From Fibrivirga algicola (GTDB lineage: Bacteria > Bacteroidota > Bacteroidia > Cytophagales > Spirosomataceae), in contig NZ_WAEL01000005.1 of NCBI RefSeq assembly GCF_011742925.1, forward strand, positions 248,001 through 312,000: a DNA stretch of 64,000 nt. Reading direction: 5' to 3'. Below, one piece after another: positions 18,174 to 27,168 of this stretch (the first letter of the stretch is position 1; each line of letters opens with the position of its first letter). Below the pieces are notes generated by a model. The model saw only the letters and a program-made list of their open reading frames with translations. It was not told the DNA's origin and made no database searches. The position numbers and the translations under genes are program-made.

Positions 18174-19571
18174 CTAATCCCGATACGAGTCGTTTACATC
18201 ACCTAATTTGGGATTAAACAAACTTTTTAACCAATCGAAAACACCAGTAACAGGCTTCTCTACAGGCTGTTCGGGCGTAGTTCGTTGGGCTGCCTGACCT
18301 GCATTACTCTTCTGCGTTGGCCGGGTCTGATCAGCTGAACGTACCTGACTAGTCTGCGTATTGGCAGGCTGGCCTGGATCACTAATAAATGAAATACGAT
18401 CGTCTACATTTCTAAATCCCGCCCAGACCAAACCAACGGCTGTAGCATAGGCCGGATCACTAACCAGATCTGCTCGCAAATTGTATTCCAACTGTTCGGG
18501 ATAGCCAACTCGAACGTCCATGTCAGCCACTGTTCTGAAAATCTCGTCAATTCCATCGATGAGTGCTGAACCGCCGGTTAACACAATACCGCCGAGCAAC
18601 TTGTCTTTGTAACCAGACCGGATAATCTCGGCCTGTACCAGAGCAGCAATTTCCTTTAGTCGTTCGGCAATAATGATCGATACGTTTCGTAGCAACACAT
18701 CTTTTGGTTGTCGTCCAGGTAAGCCCGGCACTGAAACCACTTCGTTGAGGCGGTAAGTCGACGGATTGGCATTGCCAAACTTGGTCTTTAACACCTCAGC
18801 TTGCTGAGGTAACACCTTGCAGCCATCCTGGATGTCATTGGTCAGGCAATTACCTGCCCATGGAAACACGGCTACGTGGCGTAGTACGTTGCGATGGTAG
18901 ATAGCCAAATCAGTCGTGCCTCCACCAATGTCAACAAGGGCCACACCTGCTTCACGCTCTTCTGGCGTAAGTACAGCCATAGCCGATGCCAGCGGAGAGA
19001 GCAGTACCTGATCACGTTGTAGGTGGCTGGCCGTACGCTCAATGCACCGACGGACGTTTACTGCCGCGTCAGACTGCGTAGTGATGATCTGGAAATCGGC
19101 TCCCAGTTTGACACCATTCCGGCCAACAGGGTCTTCCACGCCCGATTCGCTATCGACGGTAAAATCCATCGGCAGGACATGTACAATTTCTTTACCGGCC
19201 AGCAGAGGTGTCCGGTACATGTCGCGCAACAGATGATCAATATCAGCGGGTGTTACTTCATCGCCCGGTGAGAGGCGAGTGATGCTACCCGGTTGTTTCT
19301 GAGAATTAATATTATGGTTACTGAAGCTGACGTTCACTAATCCAATATCAACATTGGATTGGTTCGACACTTCCTCAATAGCCCGGTTGATGGCGTCGAC
19401 CGTTCGGGTAATATTCATGACTTTACCTTTCGTCACGCCTTCCGAGTTGGCCCGGCTCACGCCCAGTACTTCCAGCATAGGCTGGTTGTTGCTGCTTCGA
19501 GACAACCGACCCGCTACGGCACACACTTTCGTGCTACCGATATCGAGTCCTACCACAATCTTGTCATCCAT
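18174..19571 (-). CDS. ftsA: Cell division protein FtsA
   Basis: A 465-residue actin-like ATPase that tethers FtsZ to the membrane and recruits later division proteins. GLDIGSTKVCAVAG is the phosphate-1 motif, ALVDIGGGTTDLAIY the phosphate-2 motif, and GGIVLTGGSALIDG the adenosine motif. Near the C-terminus GVFDWLKSLFNPK is a plausible amphipathic membrane-targeting helix, followed by a short extra tail. I use ATG 19571, which gives MDDKIVVGLDIG; ATG codons at 19589 and 19586 and a TTG at 19595 are alternatives that would slightly overlap ftsQ. Confidence 0.96.
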   Translation of the reverse strand: MDDKIVVGLDIGSTKVCAVAGRLSRSSNNQPMLEVLGVSRANSEGVTKGKVMNITRTVDAINRAIEEVSNQSNVDIGLVNVSFSNHNINSQKQPGSITRLSPGDEVTPADIDHLLRDMYRTPLLAGKEIVHVLPMDFTVDSESGVEDPVGRNGVKLGADFQIITTQSDAAVNVRRCIERTASHLQRDQVLLSPLASAMAVLTPEEREAGVALVDIGGGTTDLAIYHRNVLRHVAVFPWAGNCLTNDIQDGCKVLPQQAEVLKTKFGNANPSTYRLNEVVSVPGLPGRQPKDVLLRNVSIIIAERLKEIAALVQAEIIRSGYKDKLLGGIVLTGGSALIDGIDEIFRTVADMDVRVGYPEQLEYNLRADLVSDPAYATAVGLVWAGFRNVDDRISFISDPGQPANTQTSQVRSADQTRPTQKSNAGQAAQRTTPEQPVEKPVTGVFDWLKSLFNPKLGDVNDSYRD

Positions 19572-19585
19572 TTGATGATGGGTCA

Positions 19586-20359
19586 TCATTCGCAAACTAA
19601 CTGGTTACGATACTGTACGCTTACCCGGTGATAGCGGTCCCACCCTTTTTGGGGGGCTATCTGGGTATAAAACAGTTTCACTTTTCTAAACTTCGTTTCC
19701 ACAGCATCGGGCTTGCCAAATTCAATCTGGTAATTTCCGACTTGTGGCCACAGGGTTACATTTCCTGACTTATCAACACTCACTTCCGCAATCTGCGCCC
19801 GCCATAGATCCGACTCGTGGATATACTGAAGCAGGGCCAGTAACGGCTGGCCTGTACTGTTGGCCAGGGTTCGGTGGGTAGTAAACCATTCTCCCGAGAG
19901 AATGGGTACCCGAGCTGAATAATTCATCGACAGAGGGAAAAAACGCCCTCCATCGCTAATATACTGCCCCCCCACTGCTCGCAATTCATCGCCACCAGTG
20001 ATTAATCGAGCCAACGGTTTAGGTTGCTCAATCTGGACGAGTAGATTACCAGCTAAGTCACTGGACACGTGCGCCTGTTTTATTAAACTGTATTTCTTAA
20101 GCCGTTGCTCAAGACTACTCAAATCAATCTCATCGAATAATTGCCCCACAATGGGATCAGCCCCATTATTGGTTAAAAATCCGGTAACGTCTCTACGCGT
20201 CAGAAACCGTTGCCCAGCCACCTCATCAATGTCAACGACGATGGCTTTGCAATAGCGTTGGTGCAGGCGTTTTTCTGTAAACGCAAGCAGACCAAAAAGG
20301 GTTAAGCACCCAATTGATCGCCAAAGCCATTTTTTTCGGTTACTAAAAGTAGAAAACAT
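19586..20359 (-). CDS. ftsQ: Cell division protein FtsQ/DivIB
   Basis: A 257-residue bitopic protein: short basic cytoplasmic start (SNRKKWLW), one membrane helix, then a periplasmic region with a POTRA-like segment (VDIDEVAGQRFLTRRDVTGFLTNNG) and the FtsQ domain (DELRAVGGQYISDGGRFFPLS). FtsQ links cytoplasmic and periplasmic parts of the divisome. It lies between murC (33 bp) and ftsA (14 bp) in the usual order. ATG 20359 is preferred to a longer frame beginning at 20383. Confidence 0.93.
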   Translation of the reverse strand: MFSTFSNRKKWLWRSIGCLTLFGLLAFTEKRLHQRYCKAIVVDIDEVAGQRFLTRRDVTGFLTNNGADPIVGQLFDEIDLSSLEQRLKKYSLIKQAHVSSDLAGNLLVQIEQPKPLARLITGGDELRAVGGQYISDGGRFFPLSMNYSARVPILSGEWFTTHRTLANSTGQPLLALLQYIHESDLWRAQIAEVSVDKSGNVTLWPQVGNYQIEFGKPDAVETKFRKVKLFYTQIAPQKGWDRYHRVSVQYRNQLVCE

Positions 20360-20392
20360 CTGTAGATAAGCTAATTCAGCCAATTAATTATT

Positions 20393-21790
20393 TTATCCAT
20401 TGGTGTTAAATAAAATCTTAAGGGCTGAAAGCTGCTGATCAATGTCTCCTGCGCCAACAGTAACCAGTAACGATGGCTTTATTTTCCGCAGAACGCCAGG
20501 TAAGCCTTCTTTGGTACTGATTTGTTTCGATTGTGAGGTAACGCGCTGCAAAATCAGGTCAGACGTCACGCCGTCAATCGGTAATTCACGTGCAGGATAA
20601 ATGTCCAGCAGAATTAAATGGTCGGCCAGCGACAGACTTTCGGCAAAACCCTCGGCAAAGTCACGAGTTCGGCTAAAGAGGTGTGGCTGGAAAATTACTG
20701 TCAACTCGCGATCTGGATATAGCGCTTTTACCGATGACAAAAATGCCTGCACTTCAGCAGGGTGATGAGCATAGTCATCAATAAATACGATTTCTTCAGT
20801 ATCCAGAACATACTCGAATCGCCGCTTCACGCCCCGGTAGGTGTTTAGGCCTTCACGAATGGCATCGGATGAAACACCTACTTCGAGCGCTACAGCTGCT
20901 GCAGCCACGGCATTCTCTACATTGTGAAAGCCTGGAATAACCATCCGGATATCAGTTATGGTGCCGCCAGGATGGGTAAGATCAAAAACGAAGCGTGCTT
21001 TCTCGATGCGAAGGTTATCAGCATGGTACGCGCCATCGCTCAGCGAGTAGGTACGTACCTCGGCCGACGTCTTGTCAGCAAGGGCCAACCCCTGCCGTTG
21101 AAACAATATGCCCGCCGGCTTGATCTGACTGACATAAGCCGCGAATGACTCCAGTACCGAGGAGTGATCGCCGTAAATGTCGAGATGATCGGCATCTGTA
21201 GACGTAACTATGGCGTACTGCGGAAAGAGGGTTAGAAAAGACCGGTCAAATTCATCGGCTTCTACCACGCAAATGACAGTCGATAGATCGTCAGCAGGTT
21301 CATTGAGCAGAAAGTTTGTCCCATAATTCTGCGTAATACCGCCCAGGAATGCCGCACAGTTCACGCCTGCCTGGCGTAGTAAATGCGCCACCATTGATGA
21401 TGTGGTGGTTTTGCCATGGGTGCCCGCAACGCCGATGGTTGTCATGCGTCCGGCCAGCAGGCCCAACACTTGCGATCGCTTTTGTAAGCTGAACCCGTTT
21501 TCAGTCAGGTAAATATATTCAGCATGCGTTTTCGGTACGGCCGGTGTATAGACGACCAGCGTCCGAGCCGGGTCGGCTCGGAATTCAGCGGGTATCTGCT
21601 CAATGTCTTCTTCGAAATGGATGGTCATTCCCTCCGCCTCCAGGGCGCTTGTCAATGGGGTCGACGTGCGGTCGTATCCTGCCACATTATAGCCGTTGAC
21701 TAGGAACCAGCGCGCCAATGCACTCATGCCTATCCCGCCTATGCCGAGGAAGTAAACATTACGAATAGTGGATAATGATGTAGGTGTCAA
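20393..21790 (-). CDS. murC: UDP-N-acetylmuramate--L-alanine ligase
   Basis: A 465-residue Mur ligase that adds the first L-alanine to UDP-MurNAc in peptidoglycan precursor synthesis. The N-terminal nucleotide site is VYFLGIGGIGMSALARWF, the ATP loop is GTHGKTTTSSMVAHLL, and FIDDYAHHPAEVQAFL is the MurC-specific motif in the central/C-terminal part. No ATG gives the conserved N-terminus, so the start is TTG at 21790-21788. A promoter lies directly upstream even though murG precedes it by only 59 bp. Confidence 0.97.
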   Translation of the reverse strand: MTPTSLSTIRNVYFLGIGGIGMSALARWFLVNGYNVAGYDRTSTPLTSALEAEGMTIHFEEDIEQIPAEFRADPARTLVVYTPAVPKTHAEYIYLTENGFSLQKRSQVLGLLAGRMTTIGVAGTHGKTTTSSMVAHLLRQAGVNCAAFLGGITQNYGTNFLLNEPADDLSTVICVVEADEFDRSFLTLFPQYAIVTSTDADHLDIYGDHSSVLESFAAYVSQIKPAGILFQRQGLALADKTSAEVRTYSLSDGAYHADNLRIEKARFVFDLTHPGGTITDIRMVIPGFHNVENAVAAAAVALEVGVSSDAIREGLNTYRGVKRRFEYVLDTEEIVFIDDYAHHPAEVQAFLSSVKALYPDRELTVIFQPHLFSRTRDFAEGFAESLSLADHLILLDIYPARELPIDGVTSDLILQRVTSQSKQISTKEGLPGVLRKIKPSLLVTVGAGDIDQQLSALKILFNTNG

Positions 21791-21812
21791 GGAGACGTAG
21801 CGTGTAGTTTAA

Positions 21813-21844
21813 CAAAAGTAACTAGGTGATTTACAATTCCGCAA
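21813..21844 (-). promoter_or_regulatory. Internal promoter for murC
   Basis: On the minus strand TTG (21844-21842), a 21-bp spacer and TACTTTTG (21820-21813). It would allow murC-ftsQ-ftsA-ftsZ to be read separately from the upstream murD-ftsW-murG genes. Confidence 0.5.
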
Positions 21845-21849
21845 CTAGC

Positions 21850-22983
21850 TTATACTACTTTCCTGCTTGAGGTAAGGAGAATCACCTCTTGAGCAATATC
21901 GATCGCTGCAGTTGGGAAGGCAAATTGCTTAATGCGTTCACTCAATGTTTTCTGTTGCTCATTATCAGACAACAGGCGCAGCGCTTCCTGTACAAGGATT
22001 TGCCGTGCATCGCGGTCATTAACCAGCAAAGCCGCCTGGCGGTTTACCAATGCCATAGCATTGTGGGTCTGGTGATCTTCAGCGGCAGTTGGCAACGGAA
22101 CCAGAATGGCCGGACGGCCAACAATACACAATTCAGACACCGATAAAGCACCTGCCCGTGACACCACTGCGTCGGCCACGGCATACGCTTTCGCCATGTC
22201 GTAAATGAACTCGTGTGGATGAATCAGGGTGGCACCAGCTTGCTCTACCGCCTTACGGGCGCGTTCGATAAACGCCGTTCCGGTTTGCCAGATTACCTGA
22301 ACGCCTGCTTGCTTAAGTTGTGGTAAACCAGCCTCAATACTCTCGTTTAGCGTTCGGGCTCCCTGACTGCCTCCAATGACAAGCAGCGTTGGTATACCAT
22401 CGGTTTTGCCCCTGGCCGACAGGTTGGGTAAGAGACCAAACTGTGCCCAGCCGGCTTCCACCTGCTGGTCGGCCAGTTGAATATCGCTTCGCACAGGGTT
22501 GCCAGTTAATTTAATTTTAGCCTCCGGGAAAAAGCTATCCATGCCGGGATAGGCTACACAAATGCGCTTTGCCCAGCGCGACAAGACCTTGTTGGTTAGA
22601 CCCGCAAAGGAATTCTGTTCCTGAATCAGGATAGGTACGTTAGCTAATGCGGCCGCTAGTAAGGTAGGGCCACTGGCGTATCCTCCCACCCCAACGGCTA
22701 CATCGGGGTTGAAATCGCGAACGATCTGCCGGGCACGCAATAAACTCCGACCTAACTTGAGCGGGAAGGCCAGATTGGTTAGGGTTAATTCGCGCTTAAT
22801 GCCCACAACCGGCAAGCCTTCAATGCGGTAGCCTGCGCGGGGCACTTTCTCCATTTCCATCTTGCCCTCCGCCCCCACAAAGAGAATCTCCGTAGTGGGG
22901 TCTAGTCGCTTTAACTCGTTGGCAATGGCAATAGCCGGGTAGATGTGCCCGCCTGTTCCCCCGCCAGATATGATTACGTTCAT
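21850..22983 (-). CDS. murG: UDP-GlcNAc--undecaprenyl-pyrophosphoryl-MurNAc-pentapeptide GlcNAc transferase
   Basis: A 377-residue GT-B glycosyltransferase that makes lipid II from lipid I on the inner face of the membrane. The N-terminal loop GGGTGGHIYPAIAIA, the second glycine-rich loop VGGYASGPTLLAA, and VIGGSQGARTLNE with the UDP-GlcNAc motif SRAGALSVSELCIVGRPAILVPLPTAAEDHQ are all present. ATG at 22983-22981. It is separated from ftsW by a 95-bp gap containing a degenerate inverted repeat. Confidence 0.97.
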   Translation of the reverse strand: MNVIISGGGTGGHIYPAIAIANELKRLDPTTEILFVGAEGKMEMEKVPRAGYRIEGLPVVGIKRELTLTNLAFPLKLGRSLLRARQIVRDFNPDVAVGVGGYASGPTLLAAALANVPILIQEQNSFAGLTNKVLSRWAKRICVAYPGMDSFFPEAKIKLTGNPVRSDIQLADQQVEAGWAQFGLLPNLSARGKTDGIPTLLVIGGSQGARTLNESIEAGLPQLKQAGVQVIWQTGTAFIERARKAVEQAGATLIHPHEFIYDMAKAYAVADAVVSRAGALSVSELCIVGRPAILVPLPTAAEDHQTHNAMALVNRQAALLVNDRDARQILVQEALRLLSDNEQQKTLSERIKQFAFPTAAIDIAQEVILLTSSRKVV

Positions 22984-23003
22984 AGAAGGATAGTTACAGT
23001 TTG

Positions 23004-23062
23004 CCGTTTACTGTGCTCTGCCAGCATAGGTACGTTCAACCAGCTAGAGCAAGCGTAAACGG
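23004..23062. repeat. Degenerate inverted repeat between ftsW and murG
   Basis: The left arm around 23004-23019 and the right arm around 23046-23062 are imperfect reverse complements (AGAGCA and TAAACGG match, three central bases differ). The word AGTTTGCCGTTT just before it is shared with the repeat at 14814. Confidence 0.55.
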
Positions 23063-23078
23063 AAAGCGATAAACGTTT

Positions 23079-24203
23079 TTAGAGTTTGCTCTCGTCGGCT
23101 TCGTCCCGGCTTACGCCGATTACAATGCCAATAGCCGCTCCGGTAAACAGGAGCGAAGTGCCCCCCATGCTCAAAAGAGGCAAGGGCAGGCCTGTAACGG
23201 GCACCAGGCCTACAGCGACAGCCATGTTGATCATGGCCTGAATAACAATACTAAACGTAAGTCCGGCTGACAGTAACCCCCCAAACGGTCGGCTACTGCT
23301 CTGAATAGCACGCATACCTCGCATAAGTAGCCAGAGGTAGGCAACCAGTACCGCAATACCGCCCAGCAGGCCATATTCCTCAACAATAATGGCAAAAATA
23401 AAGTCAGAATAAGGGTGAGGCAGGAAGTTACGCTGGTGACTATTGCCGGGGCCTTGCCCGGTAATACCGCCATTGGCCAGGGCTATGTAAGACTGCTCAA
23501 CCTGATAATCGATCTTCTCGGTGTCTTGAAAACGGTTCAGCCGACCCAGCACGGTCTCGTACCGCTGTCCCAGCACGAGTGCAAACCCGCCTACCACGAT
23601 GCAAAAAACAACCATGCCTGCCAGGTAACTGCGTGGTACCCGCCCGATGTACATGAGCAAAAAGCAGGTAAGGCCTAGCAAAAGGGCCGTAGAAGTGTTG
23701 GAGATAACAATAAGCGCGCAGATGACCCCAATCCAGCCAATCATATTCACCAGTACCTGAGGCTCGTAAGCCACCCGCTGCCGTTTGGCCAACATGGCGG
23801 CCAAGTTAGAGATTAAGGCCAGTTTAGCCAGGTCAGACGGTTGGAAGGTCTGGTTGATGATGGGTATGGTAATCCAGCGGGAAGCATCGTTGAGGTTTGT
23901 GCCTTTGAAGTAAGCCCACAATAGCAATGGAACCGACAGCCAAAGCCCAAATTTCGATAGCCTGGCGTAGTGAATGTAGTTGATCCGATGGGCCAGAAAC
24001 ATGCAGGCCAGACCGAGTACAACCAGCGCCCCGTGTTTAAACAGGTACGCTTCCGTGTTGCCGCCCATTTTCTGATAGGCAATTGTCCCGGTGGCGCTGT
24101 ATACTACCAGTACGCTTAAAATGGACAAGAATAACACGATCCACCAGATTTGCCGGTCGCCTTTCAGGTTTTCGCGCGTCCAGTCGCGGATAGAATAGGT
24201 CAT
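23079..24203 (-). CDS. ftsW: Lipid II polymerase/flippase FtsW
   Basis: A 374-residue SEDS-family protein with about ten membrane helices, the septal peptidoglycan glycosyltransferase. Recognisable features are VVYSATGT at the end of the first helix, the region WITIPIINQTFQPSDLAKLALI, and the C-terminal GLLPLPLLSMGGTS-like block read here as VTGLPLPLLSMGGTSLLF. Context in the division cluster favours FtsW over RodA. ATG 24203 is preferred over a TTG nine bases earlier. It follows murD after 71 bp. Confidence 0.95.
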   Translation of the reverse strand: MTYSIRDWTRENLKGDRQIWWIVLFLSILSVLVVYSATGTIAYQKMGGNTEAYLFKHGALVVLGLACMFLAHRINYIHYARLSKFGLWLSVPLLLWAYFKGTNLNDASRWITIPIINQTFQPSDLAKLALISNLAAMLAKRQRVAYEPQVLVNMIGWIGVICALIVISNTSTALLLGLTCFLLMYIGRVPRSYLAGMVVFCIVVGGFALVLGQRYETVLGRLNRFQDTEKIDYQVEQSYIALANGGITGQGPGNSHQRNFLPHPYSDFIFAIIVEEYGLLGGIAVLVAYLWLLMRGMRAIQSSSRPFGGLLSAGLTFSIVIQAMINMAVAVGLVPVTGLPLPLLSMGGTSLLFTGAAIGIVIGVSRDEADESKL

Positions 24204-24274
24204 ATGGAGCAATGGTCAATTAATGGTGAACAAGTAGCGCTGACTCGTGCAAATGGGTGAGGGGCGTTGTCGGC

Positions 24275-25627
24275 TCAGTAACTATTGCGTTTGGCTATCT
24301 GCTCGGCAACGCACGCTTTGAACTGATTTCCCCGGTCTTCGTAGTTCTTAAATAAGTCGAAACTGGCGCAGGCGGGCGACAGGATGGCAATGTCGCCGGG
24401 TTGTCCCAACTCGAGGGCCAGTTGAACGGCTTCCCGGACATCCTGTGTCTCCCGAATAGTTACCAACTTATCGCTGAAATAATCAACTAGTTTCTTGTTG
24501 TCTTTACCAAGGCAAATCAATGCTTTCACATGTTGCCCAACAACTTCATCGAGCTGGCTATATTCGTTGCCCTTATCTTGTCCGCCCGCAATCCAGATCG
24601 TTGGAGCATCCATGCTCGAGAGTGCGTAAAAAACCGAATCAACGTTAGTTGCCTTCGAATCGTTGATAAACCGGATTCCATTGATCGTGCCTGCAGGCTC
24701 CATGCGATGAGCCGCGTTTTTGAAGCTGCGTAGCCCTTCGAGAATGGCGTTGTCAGGTACGTTCATCGACTGTGCAGCCAGGATAGCGGCCAGCATATTC
24801 AAAGCGTTGTGCGGACCTTTAAGGGGTAAATCAACGGTTTCGGCAGAAAAATGACGTTCGCGAAACTGAGCTACCAATCGGCCTTCCTGAACGTACCCAC
24901 CCGGCGTTACGGATGTTTTCAGAGAAATCGGAATAGTATATACGTTTGGACTTCGAAGAGCTAATTCCTGTTGTGTTGGTGCGTTTTCCCGAAAATAGAT
25001 AAAGGTATCTTCGGGACGCAGGTTTTGCAGCACACGAAATTTGCTGGCTACATAGTTCTTGAAATCATAGGCATACCGGTCCAGGTGGTCGGGGGTAATA
25101 TTGAGCAAAACAGCCGTATCGAGCCTGGTATTATACATGCTATCGAGCTGAAAGCTACTAAGCTCCAACACGAAGTAATCGAACGTATCGTTGATAACCT
25201 GCTTAGCAAAACTATCGCCGACATTACCTGCCAGACCAACGTTCAGTCCTGCTGTTTTCAAGAGGTGGTAGGTGAGGAGCGTGGTTGTGGTTTTACCATT
25301 ACTGCCAGTGATACCAATGAGTTTAGCGGTAGTGTACCGGGCTGCAAACTCAATTTCTGAAATGACGGGTATGCCCAACTCCTTCAACTTCAATATCAAT
25401 GGTACCGTATCGGGAATGCCCGGGCTTTTAACCACTTCTGTAGCGTTCAGAATCAGGCTTTCGGTATGCTGCCCTTCCTCAAATGGAATATCAGCTTCCC
25501 GCAGCGTGTCCAGGTACGTTGCCTTCAGTGGGCTTCGATCCGACAAAAAGACATCGTATCCCTTGGCTTGCCCCAGCAGAGCAGCACCAACGCCTGATTC
25601 ACCACCACCCAGAATTACTAATCGCAT
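24275..25627 (-). CDS. murD: UDP-N-acetylmuramoylalanine--D-glutamate ligase
   Basis: A 450-residue Mur ligase that adds D-glutamate to UDP-MurNAc-L-alanine. ILGGGESGVGAALLG is the N-terminal nucleotide fold, GITGSNGKTTTTLLTYHLL the ATP loop, LNITPDHLDRY the magnesium/carbamyl-lysine region, and FINDSKATNVDSVFYAL the C-terminal domain motif. It is the first gene of the division cluster in this window (mraY and murE/ftsI are not present), starting ATG 25627 just downstream of a TACTTTTG box. Confidence 0.97.
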   Translation of the reverse strand: MRLVILGGGESGVGAALLGQAKGYDVFLSDRSPLKATYLDTLREADIPFEEGQHTESLILNATEVVKSPGIPDTVPLILKLKELGIPVISEIEFAARYTTAKLIGITGSNGKTTTTLLTYHLLKTAGLNVGLAGNVGDSFAKQVINDTFDYFVLELSSFQLDSMYNTRLDTAVLLNITPDHLDRYAYDFKNYVASKFRVLQNLRPEDTFIYFRENAPTQQELALRSPNVYTIPISLKTSVTPGGYVQEGRLVAQFRERHFSAETVDLPLKGPHNALNMLAAILAAQSMNVPDNAILEGLRSFKNAAHRMEPAGTINGIRFINDSKATNVDSVFYALSSMDAPTIWIAGGQDKGNEYSQLDEVVGQHVKALICLGKDNKKLVDYFSDKLVTIRETQDVREAVQLALELGQPGDIAILSPACASFDLFKNYEDRGNQFKACVAEQIAKRNSY

Positions 25628-25643
25628 AAATGCCTTTTTTTAT

Positions 25644-25651
25644 CAAAAGTA
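25644..25651 (-). promoter_or_regulatory. Candidate -7 box for murD
   Basis: On the minus strand TACTTTTG, fitting TAnnTTTG, 17 bp upstream of the murD ATG. No convincing TTG at the right distance; the region upstream holds the mscL terminator, so a new promoter is needed here if that terminator works. Confidence 0.4.
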
Positions 25652-25660
25652 GCGAATACG

Positions 25661-25692
25661 AAAAAGCCCCGACTGGTAGGAAGGGGCTTTTT
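25661..25692 (-). terminator. Rho-independent terminator after mscL
   Basis: Arms AAAAAGCCCC (25661-25670) and GGGGCTTTTT (25683-25692) form a 10-bp stem with a 12-base loop and a T-run on either strand, 22 bp after the mscL stop. Confidence 0.85.
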
Positions 25693-25714
25693 ATTCATCG
25701 ATGAGCAGCTACAA

Positions 25715-26041
25715 CTAGTTAGTTACCTCTGGCTCAGTCCTCCGCAGTTTATTCGCGGCTTTTACAATTAGGAAGATGACCCAGGCAATCATGATAAATT
25801 GGATCAGCACATTCAGGAAGTTTCCGTAGCGAATGGCTACTTCTGGCGTGTCGCCTACCGCTTCTTTCAGTACTACCTTCAACTGGCTGAAATCGACGCC
25901 CCCCGTAATTAGTCCCAGAATTGGGTTAAGGATATCCTCGACCAGTGAGGTGGTGATTTTGCCAAAGGCCGCACCAATAATGACACCTACGGCAAGGTCA
26001 AGTACATTGCCCTGGACAACAAATGTCCGAAATTCCTTCAT
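25715..26041 (-). CDS. mscL: Large-conductance mechanosensitive channel MscL
   Basis: A 108-residue channel subunit with the amphipathic N-terminal helix (MKEFRTFVVQGNVLDLAVGVIIGAAF), two membrane helices and a short charged C-terminus, the regular MscL plan. As a pentamer it opens on extreme membrane tension to release solutes during hypo-osmotic shock. ATG 26041 (or the adjacent one at 26044) gives the family N-terminus; a longer frame from 26137 is not used. An MscS-like channel is encoded 1.1 kb upstream. Confidence 0.97.
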   Translation of the reverse strand: MKEFRTFVVQGNVLDLAVGVIIGAAFGKITTSLVEDILNPILGLITGGVDFSQLKVVLKEAVGDTPEVAIRYGNFLNVLIQFIMIAWVIFLIVKAANKLRRTEPEVTN

Positions 26042-26138
26042 CATACGAATTGTTGGTTTGAGAGAGTGGTTAATAAAATGGAAGTTGTAAAAATGTAGGT
26101 TGGATAAGCGCTTGTTGATCAAAGTAATAAGGGGCACC

Positions 26139-27110
26139 CTACTTCTTTCTGAACGTACTGGCGTTATAAATCAAGCCAATGCCCAGCGTTTGCTGAATCT
26201 GGAAACCATCGTAGAAGTCTTTATCGTAGAGGCCAATGATGCCGAACGTAGTACTTAGGTATCGGTTTAGCTTGGCAGCGATCAGCAAGTCGATCCGATG
26301 ATCGATCGCATTAAGTGTCTGGTAATTGGCATATAGTTGGTAGCGAGCGTTCAGGCTTACGTTTTCGCTTAACTTCTTATTCCAAACGGCTTGCAACTGC
26401 AATGCTAGCCATTCAGCCCGTACGGTTTTGCCGGCATCTACCCCATATGCCTTAGCTGTAGGATCACGCACAATCACTTTACTGCCGCCAACTACATCTT
26501 CCCTGAAGCGAACGGCATCGTCGAGTAGAAAGGTAAAACGGGGCGCAAACGGGCTGATCCGCAACGAGAACTCATCGTTTGGTTTGTAGGCCAGACCCCA
26601 GGCCAGCGCAAATTGAGCGGGCGAGAAGAAGCTTGATGCTTTGAAGTCGGTTACGCCGGCTGGTAGGTTATCGTACCGAAATCCGGGAGCAAAATAGGTG
26701 TTGAACGTACCTGAGGCGAAGAGATCCCACTTGGGTTTGATCTTATGGCCCAGTACAGAAATGAAAATCAGCTGGTCAGAAGCCTTACGGGTTATGCCCC
26801 GCTGGGTAATGTAGCCCAACTGGAAGTCGGCCGTGTTGTCCCAGGATGTTTTGCCTTTTTCGTAGAGTGCACGGGCTGCCACAACGCCACCAATAGCAAT
26901 TGAGTTAACACCCCCGCCCACCCAGTTGCTGAAACTAGCCTGGTTAAAATTGATACCGCCAGTAATCGATTTTTGCCAATATGTAGTGTCTGGCTTTATC
27001 GATACCGTGTCTTTGAAATTGGTTGTTACCTGCTGCGGTGTTGTATCCTGTGCAGCGGCCGAAAAAGCACAACAAGTGGCTATCAGCGAGTATAGTACTG
27101 TTTTCTTCAT
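26139..27110 (-). CDS. DUF3078 family protein, probable outer-membrane protein
   Basis: A 323-residue protein with a cleavable signal (MKKTVLYSLIATCCAFSAAAQ) and the DUF3078 pattern WQKSITGGINFNQASFSNWVGGGVNSIAIGG. The rest is rich in alternating aromatic strands (FQLGYITQRG, FASGTFNTYFAPGFRY, ALAWGLAYKPND) and ends with a hydrophobic residue series, which suggests a beta barrel. Function unknown. It lies 58 bp after the MscS-like gene. Confidence 0.82.
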   Translation of the reverse strand: MKKTVLYSLIATCCAFSAAAQDTTPQQVTTNFKDTVSIKPDTTYWQKSITGGINFNQASFSNWVGGGVNSIAIGGVVAARALYEKGKTSWDNTADFQLGYITQRGITRKASDQLIFISVLGHKIKPKWDLFASGTFNTYFAPGFRYDNLPAGVTDFKASSFFSPAQFALAWGLAYKPNDEFSLRISPFAPRFTFLLDDAVRFREDVVGGSKVIVRDPTAKAYGVDAGKTVRAEWLALQLQAVWNKKLSENVSLNARYQLYANYQTLNAIDHRIDLLIAAKLNRYLSTTFGIIGLYDKDFYDGFQIQQTLGIGLIYNASTFRKK

Positions 27111-27168
27111 AGGTGGGATGGGTAGCCATCAGGCTTTTTACGGTGGTATGAACGGGTACGCCGAGCAG

